From the NCBI GenBank assembly GCA_903879775.1, contig CAIRMY010000294.1, positions 1 to 13,424 of the forward strand: a stretch of 13,424 nucleotides of DNA. The letters run 5' to 3'. The position numbers and the translations under genes were made by a program. Below are positions 7,616 through 13,424 of the stretch, piece by piece (positions within the stretch are counted from its first letter, which is position 1; every line of letters starts with the position of its first letter). The notes under the pieces are model-generated. The model searched no databases and had not been told where the DNA came from. It saw only the letters and a program-made list of their open reading frames with translations. The stretch is from an uncultured Bacteroidota bacterium (GTDB lineage: Bacteria; Bacteroidota; Bacteroidia; NS11-12g; UBA955).

Positions 7616-8895
7616 ACCAAGATTCATTATCAAATATCGTCAATCAAAATGAACAACTCAACGCAGATGTTGTAATTGATTTGGTACAATTATGCCAGTC
7701 ATTTCCGTATTTTAGCCTACCTTATGTTTTATTAAGTAAGCATTATGCTTTCAAACATGACTTTAGAACTGAAAATACGCTCTTTCAAGCAGCGCTTAGG
7801 GTATCAGACCGCGAATGGATGTTTCAATACATTCATAAAACAAATAGTTTATTGGCAGAAAACCAAAACATCCTCGAAGTCACAGTAGAAAAAGCCATTG
7901 AGGCAGTCGAATCACCTAACCCCATTTTAGAAGTATATTCCCAATCGATTGAGCCATCTGAAACATCTGAAACTGAACCAACTTCAGAAACTCAATCTAT
8001 AGATAGTGAGCTAATCTTCACTCATGAACCTGAATCAAAGTCGACCTTCGAAATTGCATTTGATACCTTAGAAGCAGCGGCAGAATTTGAACCACAAAAT
8101 TCAGAAATAGAACAAATAGAATCAGTGTTTGATCCTGAAATAAAATTAGAAGGCGAAATATTTAAAATCACTGAAACCATATACAATTCTGCTCAACAAG
8201 AAGTATTTAGGGAAGAAACGGAAGAGAAAATGCCGGTTCATGAATTCAATAAAGAACCAGAATCAATGCTTTTCATTCCTTCTATTGAAGCAGAAACAAT
8301 CATTGAAACCTCAGATTTAGAAGTTGAAAAAACAAATAGAACGTGGCTATTTGATCCAGATACGGACTTGCAATTGAACGAAGAAAACACAAAATCTTCC
8401 GAAAAAGAAAATACTGCAGAACCCATTTTAGAAAAATCAAACCCATTCAAAGAAATTCAATTCGCAGCGGGATATAACATTGAAGATTATTTTAAAATCG
8501 AAAATGTCAATACCATTGAACCAGAAAAACCAACCTTTGAGCCTGAAGTACAAAACAACGATTTCTTCGCTTGGTTAAATTCTGGATTGTTAAATCAAGG
8601 ACCTATTAACAAACCAAAAGAAGTTTCAAAATCGGTTTTAATTGATAAATTCATACAAGAAAATCCAAGCATTCAACGTCCAAAACAAGAATTTTTCTCA
8701 CCTGAAAAGGCCATGAAAAAAAGCGAAGTACTCGACACGAACTTGGCAACTGAAACACTAGCAAAGATTTACGCAATGCAAGGTCATCCAGAAAAGGCTA
8801 TAAAAGTTTATAATCAATTACAGTTGAAATTTCCCGAAAAATTGTCGTACTTTGCATCTTTAATAAACAAAATTAAACAAGAACACAACTTATGA
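7612..8895 (+). CDS. Acidic TPR-like protein of unknown function
   Basis: A 427-residue, strongly acidic protein. The N-terminal part (about 10-80) is predicted helical and contains CQSFPYFSLPYVLLSKHYAF and a following LFQAALRVSDREW, a TPR-like arrangement. The middle (about 100-340) is low-complexity and rich in Glu, Ser, Thr and Pro, probably disordered. The last 50 residues carry one recognisable TPR unit, LAKIYAMQGHPEKAIKVYNQ, followed by FPEKLSYFASLI. There is no signal peptide, so a cytoplasmic location is likely. The start is GTG at 7612, inside the lptE stop (GTGA), and the stop overlaps the secG ATG (ATGA). Proteins of this build recur between lptE and secG in Bacteroidota as I recall, but I know of no established function. 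Its placement suggests a link with envelope biogenesis. Confidence 0.8.
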   Translation: MNQDSLSNIVNQNEQLNADVVIDLVQLCQSFPYFSLPYVLLSKHYAFKHDFRTENTLFQAALRVSDREWMFQYIHKTNSLLAENQNILEVTVEKAIEAVESPNPILEVYSQSIEPSETSETEPTSETQSIDSELIFTHEPESKSTFEIAFDTLEAAAEFEPQNSEIEQIESVFDPEIKLEGEIFKITETIYNSAQQEVFREETEEKMPVHEFNKEPESMLFIPSIEAETIIETSDLEVEKTNRTWLFDPDTDLQLNEENTKSSEKENTAEPILEKSNPFKEIQFAAGYNIEDYFKIENVNTIEPEKPTFEPEVQNNDFFAWLNSGLLNQGPINKPKEVSKSVLIDKFIQENPSIQRPKQEFFSPEKAMKKSEVLDTNLATETLAKIYAMQGHPEKAIKVYNQLQLKFPEKLSYFASLINKIKQEHNL

Positions 8896-9185
8896 CCTGG
8901 TTATTAATCATAGCAATTATCGTTTCCATCTTATTGATGTTAGTTATCTTAATTCAAAACCCCAAAGGTGGTGGGTTGGCGTCTAACTTCTCACAAGGAA
9001 ACCAAATTTTCGGTGTAGAAAAAACCACCGATATCGTAGAAAAAATCACTTGGATTGGTGCACTTTTATTGGTTGTTATTTCATTGGCAGCTGCATCTTA
9101 CCAAAACGTAAAAAAACCAGCAAAGGCAAATGCGGCTCCAGCAGCTAAAGACATTAGCCTTCCTGATGTTAAAGTTAGAAAATAA
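8892..9185 (+). CDS. secG: Preprotein translocase subunit SecG
   Basis: A 97-residue protein with the SecG layout: a first membrane helix at about 3-21, the conserved motif LIQNPKGGGLA (20-30), a short glycine-containing loop, a second helix at about 53-69, and a soluble C-terminal tail rich in Ala and Lys. SecG is the small auxiliary subunit of the SecYEG channel that helps SecA push proteins across the inner membrane. Its ATG overlaps the stop of the TPR-like gene. It is the last gene of the run and is followed by a strong intrinsic terminator at 9208-9233. In several Bacteroidota groES/groEL follow secG, but that is not the case here. Confidence 0.93.
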   Translation: MTWLLIIAIIVSILLMLVILIQNPKGGGLASNFSQGNQIFGVEKTTDIVEKITWIGALLLVVISLAAASYQNVKKPAKANAAPAAKDISLPDVKVRK

Positions 9186-9207
9186 ATAGTTTCATATTGA
9201 ACCATAT

Positions 9208-9233
9208 AAAGCCGGATTTATCCGGCTTTTTTT
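9208..9233 (+). terminator. Rho-independent terminator after secG
   Basis: AAAGCCGGA and TCCGGCTTT form a perfect 9-bp stem around a TTTA loop (9208-9229), and the stem's 3' arm runs into seven T residues (9227-9233). It lies 22 bp after the secG stop. Confidence 0.93.
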
Positions 9234-9282
9234 GTCGACTAAATTATACCCTTGAAACTTCCCCAAAGGCATAAAATTTCTT

Positions 9283-9290
9283 TATATTTG
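9283..9290 (+). promoter_or_regulatory. -7 promoter element of the secreted-protein gene
   Basis: TATATTTG matches TAnnTTTG exactly and ends 5 nt before the ATG at 9296. No well-spaced TTTG or TTG -33 element is visible; the nearest TTG, at 9252-9254, is 28 bp upstream. The expected start of transcription falls at or next to the A of the start codon. Confidence 0.55.
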
Positions 9291-9295
9291 TTATT

Positions 9296-10216
9296 ATGTA
9301 TCGATTTACAATCCTTAAAACAATTTTCATTCTTGCTCTGCTACTCTCAGAAAAACAAGGTAAAGCGCAAATAACTGGCGCTCATGTTTTACCCATCAAA
9401 ATTGATCAAAAAATTATAACTGCCAGTATCGACAATAAAAAACCGGCAACATTTGTATTGAAACAGTTTGAAGTTTCTGATATTCATTCTTCTGTTTATT
9501 CTGTAAAAGGCTATTATTTTTACGATAACGATAAAAATCAAATTCCACTTGCAGGTGTTTATAGCGGTGATTATGTGCTAACCTTATACTCGTTTGCCGA
9601 TGATAGTAAAGACGATACTTTGCTCAACTTAAATTATCAATATGAAGATTTCTGGAAAAGCATTGACCACTTTAAAAACATGAATCTCTTCAAAGAAAAA
9701 TTCATTTTTGAAGAACTTGCTGATAGTTTGGTTGGACATCGGTACTTTTCTGACGGAACTAAACAACCCGTTGTTTGGAATAACTATGAAGTGAACATCA
9801 CTGAAAACCTTGAAATTCTTAACATTACACAAAAAGCCAAACCTGATATTCACATCAATTTACTCAACCTAGGATATATCTACAAAAACTATAAAGTAGT
9901 TTCATACAAACAATCCGAGGATCAACTAAAGATACTTATAGAATTCAAATATCCCTCACGACATTATTTAATGGGAGTATGCGGTTCTGGACAAGAATAT
10001 GGATTGGTGATGCTCGACATTGATGAAAATGGACTCATCATTAAGAACCAAGATTTTATTCTAGAAAGTTGCCTACGTGAAATCGGGTTCGACAATCTTT
10101 CAACCCGTCAAAACTACAAGTATCGAATCGTTGACCATTATACAGATAGAGACTACCAACGTATTTTAACAATCAACAAATCGACACTCGATTATAAAAT
10201 CACAAACGAAAATTAA
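9296..10216 (+). CDS. Putative secreted protein of unknown function
   Basis: A 306-residue protein that I do not recognise. A short signal peptide is likely: MYRFTILK, a hydrophobic core at about 9-17, and a probable cleavage near Gly-Lys-Ala-Gln (22-25). The mature part is rich in Tyr, Asp, Lys and Asn, with alternating hydrophobic residues suggesting mainly beta structure, and has no further membrane segment. Only two cysteines remain, Cys229 in VCGSGQEYGLV and Cys259 in LESCLREI, spaced so they could form a disulfide across a beta hairpin. The CGxG...ESC spacing resembles that of other Bacteroidota hypothetical proteins I have seen, but I cannot name a family. The gene stands alone after the secG terminator, with its own promoter element. 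Its TAA overlaps the hutU stop within TTAA. Location would be periplasmic or outside the cell. Confidence 0.72.
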   Translation: MYRFTILKTIFILALLLSEKQGKAQITGAHVLPIKIDQKIITASIDNKKPATFVLKQFEVSDIHSSVYSVKGYYFYDNDKNQIPLAGVYSGDYVLTLYSFADDSKDDTLLNLNYQYEDFWKSIDHFKNMNLFKEKFIFEELADSLVGHRYFSDGTKQPVVWNNYEVNITENLEILNITQKAKPDIHINLLNLGYIYKNYKVVSYKQSEDQLKILIEFKYPSRHYLMGVCGSGQEYGLVMLDIDENGLIIKNQDFILESCLREIGFDNLSTRQNYKYRIVDHYTDRDYQRILTINKSTLDYKITNEN

Positions 10217-11892
10217 CCGTTTTTCAATCTTTCGGCCAAGTCTAAGCCATGTTTTTTGGCCGTTTCTTTTGCCAATTCATATCCTGCATCGGCATGCCTT
10301 ACAACACCCATTCCTGGATCGTTGTGTAAAACTCTACGTAAACGAACTTCCGCATCATCGGTTCCATCGGCAACAATCACCATTCCAGAGTGAATGCTAT
10401 AACCCATCCCCACGCCACCACCGTGATGCAAACTAACCCAACTAGCACCGCCAGCAACGTTAATAAAAGCATTTAGAATTGGCCAATCAGCAACGGCATC
10501 AGAACCATCCAACATGGCTTCAGTTTCTCTATTTGGCGAAGCTACTGAACCTGTATCTAAATGATCTCTTCCGATTACAATTGGTGCACTTACCTCTCCA
10601 TTCTTCACCATTTCATTGAACGCCAAAGCCGCTTTCTGACGTTCCCCTTGTCCCAACCAACAAATTCTTGCTGGCAAACCTTGGAATTCAATCTTTTCTG
10701 CAGCCATTTTCATCCAACGTATCAAACTTTCGTTTTCTGGAAACAACTCTAATATCTTCTTATCGGTAGCATAAATATCGTTTGGATCACCACTTAAAGC
10801 CACCCAACGGAAAGGTCCTTTACCCTCACAAAACAAAGGACGAATATAAGCAGGCACAAACCCTGGGAAATCAAAGGCATTTTTCAATCCTTTTTCCAAA
10901 GCCCTACCCCTTAAATTATTGCCATAATCAAATGTTATTGCACCTTTTTTCTGCAATTCTAACATCAATTCTACATGGCGATACATGGTTTCGTAACTTA
11001 ATTCAGTATATTTATCAGGATTGTCTTTTCTCAATCGATCTGCAGCTTCTACATCCATTTGCATCGGATAATAGCCAATCAAAGGATCATGGGCACTCGT
11101 TTGATCTGTTAATGTATCAGGAATGATGTTTCTCTCAAGCATTCTTTGCAACAACTCTACAGCATTGCATAAAACACCAATACTCACTGCGTCACCATTT
11201 TCTTTGGCACGCACTGCCATATCAATGGCCTCATCAACATCGCGGCTCATTACATCCAAATAACGGGTTTCTAAACGTTTACGAATTCTCCACTCTTCAA
11301 CTTCCGCAACCAACGCAACGCCTTCATTCATTGTGATTGCCATTGGTTGGGCACCGCCCATTCCACCTAGCCCGGCAGTTACATTTAGGGTACCTTTTAA
11401 TGTCCCTCCAAAATGTTGACGTGCACATTCAGCATACGTTTCGTAAGTACCTTGCACGATGCCTTGAGATCCAATGTAAATCCAACTTCCTGCAGTCATT
11501 TGACCATACATCATCAACCCTTTGGCTTCCAATTCTCTAAAATGTTCCCAAGTTGCCCATTTAGGAACAAGTTGGCTGTTAGAAATCAATACTCTTGGGG
11601 CGTCTTTGTGAGAAGGCAAAATAGCAACCGGTTTTCCACTTTGAACCATCAACGTTTCATCATCATTTAAGACTAACAATGCGTCACAAATTTGATCAAA
11701 AGCTTCCCAGTTACGGGCCGCTTTGCCCAAACCACCGTAAACAATTAAATCTTCCGGACGTTCCGCAACATCTGGATCTAAATTGTTGTGAAGCATTCTA
11801 TAAGCTGCCTCTTGAACCCATCCTTTACAATTTAATTTATTTCCAGTTGGTGCTGTTAACACTCTTTGACCTCGCTGTCTTTCGTTCGCCAT
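10213..11892 (-). CDS. hutU: Urocanate hydratase (urocanase)
   Basis: A 559-residue enzyme of full family length. It converts urocanate to imidazolonepropionate, the second step of histidine breakdown, in the cytoplasm, using tightly bound NAD+ as an electrophile. The glycine-rich NAD-binding stretch GLGGMGGAQP is at residues 174-183. The urocanase signature FQGLPARICW is at 403-412, with Cys411 matching the essential cysteine described for the Pseudomonas putida enzyme (Cys410). The C-terminal GGASWVSLHHGGGVGMGYS (481-499) and DGTDDAEVRLRRVLHNDPG (509-527) are also typical. No hutH, hutI, hutG or hutC is in the window, so the rest of the pathway must be encoded elsewhere. The ATG at 11892 follows a TATCTTTG element by 10 nt. 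The gene lies 58 bp after tex on the same strand. Confidence 0.97.
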   Translation of the reverse strand: MANERQRGQRVLTAPTGNKLNCKGWVQEAAYRMLHNNLDPDVAERPEDLIVYGGLGKAARNWEAFDQICDALLVLNDDETLMVQSGKPVAILPSHKDAPRVLISNSQLVPKWATWEHFRELEAKGLMMYGQMTAGSWIYIGSQGIVQGTYETYAECARQHFGGTLKGTLNVTAGLGGMGGAQPMAITMNEGVALVAEVEEWRIRKRLETRYLDVMSRDVDEAIDMAVRAKENGDAVSIGVLCNAVELLQRMLERNIIPDTLTDQTSAHDPLIGYYPMQMDVEAADRLRKDNPDKYTELSYETMYRHVELMLELQKKGAITFDYGNNLRGRALEKGLKNAFDFPGFVPAYIRPLFCEGKGPFRWVALSGDPNDIYATDKKILELFPENESLIRWMKMAAEKIEFQGLPARICWLGQGERQKAALAFNEMVKNGEVSAPIVIGRDHLDTGSVASPNRETEAMLDGSDAVADWPILNAFINVAGGASWVSLHHGGGVGMGYSIHSGMVIVADGTDDAEVRLRRVLHNDPGMGVVRHADAGYELAKETAKKHGLDLAERLKNG

Positions 11893-11902
11893 AATATATA
11901 TA

Positions 11903-11910
11903 CAAAGATA
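11903..11910 (-). promoter_or_regulatory. -7 promoter element of hutU
   Basis: On the minus strand TATCTTTG (11910-11903) fits TAnnTTTG exactly and ends 10 nt before the ATG at 11892. A good -33 TTTG is not visible at normal spacing. It suggests hutU can be transcribed independently of tex, with a leader of about 5 nt. Confidence 0.5.
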
Positions 11911-11950
11911 CTTTAAAAAGGTTATGCTTTAATTCAGTTTTGTTCAGAAA

Positions 11951-13424
11951 TTACCTAAATTTCATTGTTAAATTGATTCTTTTTCGAGGGACATCGACCT
12001 CCAATACACGCACCTTCACTTGTTGCCCCAGAGAAACCACTTCCGAAGGATGCTTGATGAATTTATCGGCAACTTGACTAATATGCACCAACCCATCTTG
12101 CTTCACTCCAATGTCTACAAATGCACCAAAATTGGTAATGTTTGTTACAATTCCATTCAATTCCAATCCTATATCCAAATCGTTGATACTTCTCACCGTA
12201 TCTGCAAAAGTAACTTCCTCGGCCATTCCCCTCGGGTCTAAACCCGGCTTTTGAAGTTCATTTACAATGTCCTCCAAAGTTGGCAATCCCAATCCTTGTC
12301 CATCATCAATGAAATCTCTCAATTGAATTGAACTCAATTTATTTGAATTTCCAATGAGCTCAGAAACATTCACCCCAGCTGATTTGGCCATTTTTTCAAC
12401 CACTTTATAACGCTCTGGATGCACCGCTGAATTATCCAATGGATTTTTAGCGTCCCTAATTCTTAAAAACCCTGCGCAGTGCTCAAAGGCTTTATCGCCA
12501 AGTCGTGGCACCGCCTTGAGTTGATCTCTGGAAGTAAACACCCCAATCTTCTCTCTGTAATCAACAATATTTTTTGCCAATGCCGGGCCCAATCCACTCA
12601 CATAGCTTAACAAATGTTTACTGGCGGTATTTAAATTGATGCCCACTTTATTCACTGAACTCTCAACCACACTTACCAATCGTTTTTGCAACAACGGTTG
12701 GTTTACATCGTGCTGATATTGACCAACCCCAATACTCTTTGGATCAATTTTTACCAATTCAGCCAAGGGATCCATCAACCTTCGTCCAATGCTTATTGCA
12801 CCTCTTACGGTCACATCTTCTTTGGGAAATTCTTCCCTTGCAATTTCTGAGGCACTGTAAATACTTGCACCCGATTCATTTACCATGTAAATTGGCAATT
12901 GGGTTCTTACATTATCCTTCAAAAAACTATACGTTTCTCTACCAGCTGTTCCATTTCCAACTGCAAAAACTTCAATTTCATAGCGTTTCACCAATTCTAC
13001 AATTGCAGCAGCAGATTTATCTGCTTCATTTTGTGGTTCATGAGGGAAAATTGCACTTTTATGCAATAGCTCTCCGGTATTCGATAAACATACAACTTTA
13101 CAGCCTGATCTAAAACCAGGATCCAAGGCTAAAACCCTTTTCTGACCAACAGGAGAAGCCAACAACAATTGAGAAGCATTCATTGCAAAAACGCTTATCG
13201 CCTCTTCATCGGCACGCAATTTTGCCATGGCCAAAGATTCATTTTCCAAACTCGGTTGCAACAACCTATCGTAAGAATCATCCATTGCTTTCTTAACTTG
13301 ATCGGTTAAATCACTATATCCTTTCAAACAATGTTTCTTCAAAATATAATATGCCCTTTCTTCTTCAGGGGAAACTGCCAATTTTAAAAATCCCAATTCC
13401 GCACCTCTCATCATTGCCAAAAAG
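11951..13424 (-). CDS. tex: RNA-binding transcription accessory protein Tex, C-terminal part (5' end outside window)
   Basis: About 490 C-terminal residues of a protein usually near 750 long. Reading from the window edge, it begins FLAMMRGAELGFLKL, the conserved Tex sequence before the RNase H-like domain, so the TTG at 13420-13418 is an internal leucine codon and not a start. Numbering from that leucine, the YqgF/RNase H-like domain starts near residue 95 (VLALDPGFRSGCKVVCLS). Tandem helix-hairpin-helix motifs follow at about 260-325 (LSYVSGLGPALAKNIVDYR, then VPRLGDKAFEHCAGFLRI). A C-terminal S1 RNA-binding domain spans about 415-489 (GIVTNITNFGAFVDIGVKQD onward). Tex binds nucleic acids and affects transcription; its exact role in this organism is unknown. 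It is followed by hutU after 58 bp. Confidence 0.95.
   Translation of the reverse strand, partial: FLAMMRGAELGFLKLAVSPEEERAYYILKKHCLKGYSDLTDQVKKAMDDSYDRLLQPSLENESLAMAKLRADEEAISVFAMNASQLLLASPVGQKRVLALDPGFRSGCKVVCLSNTGELLHKSAIFPHEPQNEADKSAAAIVELVKRYEIEVFAVGNGTAGRETYSFLKDNVRTQLPIYMVNESGASIYSASEIAREEFPKEDVTVRGAISIGRRLMDPLAELVKIDPKSIGVGQYQHDVNQPLLQKRLVSVVESSVNKVGINLNTASKHLLSYVSGLGPALAKNIVDYREKIGVFTSRDQLKAVPRLGDKAFEHCAGFLRIRDAKNPLDNSAVHPERYKVVEKMAKSAGVNVSELIGNSNKLSSIQLRDFIDDGQGLGLPTLEDIVNELQKPGLDPRGMAEEVTFADTVRSINDLDIGLELNGIVTNITNFGAFVDIGVKQDGLVHISQVADKFIKHPSEVVSLGQQVKVRVLEVDVPRKRINLTMKFR

Noticed and set aside
10561..11894. Several plus-strand open frames within hutU
   Set aside because: They lie opposite a clear full-length urocanase, have Cys/His/Leu-rich compositions typical of antisense frames and match no family I know.
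13418..13420. TTG as the start codon of Tex
   Set aside because: The codon belongs to the conserved FLAMMRG stretch in the middle of Tex, and the frame stays open to the window edge, so the gene is cut and does not start here.
1..13424. CRISPR arrays, tRNA/rRNA genes, transposases, phage genes, defence or toxin-antitoxin modules
   Set aside because: I looked for regularly spaced repeats, cloverleaf-forming stretches and small paired genes and saw none; gaps between genes total only a few hundred bases.

Overview
The window looks like chromosomal DNA of an AT-rich member of the Bacteroidota; the class or genus cannot be fixed from the sequence. Three things point there. (1) Several intergenic gaps carry the phylum's vegetative promoter element TAnnTTTG just before a start codon. 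(2) The order sigma-54-type activator, LptE-like lipoprotein, acidic TPR-like protein, SecG is one I recall from Bacteroidota. (3) The DNA gyrase/topoisomerase IV A-type subunit and the DUF4199 protein have the form typical of that phylum. Almost all the DNA is coding. I see no rRNA or tRNA gene, CRISPR array, insertion sequence, prophage gene or attachment site.

Layout: 1-1583 (+) holds the 3' end of an ABC transporter ATPase gene overlapping its ABC-2 permease. At 1667-2143 (+) is a small DUF4199 membrane protein. At 5717-2140 (-) a topoisomerase A subunit gene overlaps an RlmI-like methyltransferase gene. The 145-bp divergent gap 5718-5862 has a promoter pointing each way. At 5863-9185 (+) four overlapping genes (sigma-54 activator, lptE, TPR-like gene, secG) end at a clear intrinsic terminator. 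At 9296-10216 (+) is a single gene for a secreted protein of unknown function. On the minus strand, 11892-10213 is urocanate hydratase (hutU) and 13424-11951 is the C-terminal two thirds of Tex, cut by the window edge.

Functionally these are mostly housekeeping modules: efflux or export (ABC pair), chromosome topology (topoisomerase), nucleic-acid modification (methyltransferase), envelope biogenesis (LptE for LPS transport and SecG for protein export, under one regulator), histidine breakdown (HutU) and transcription-associated RNA binding (Tex). I found no obvious new multi-gene system. The points most worth checking are a possible sliding-clamp-binding tail on the topoisomerase subunit after a polyproline linker, very short or absent 5' leaders at several promoters, the sensor-less sigma-54 activator coupled to envelope genes, and the uncharacterised secreted protein.
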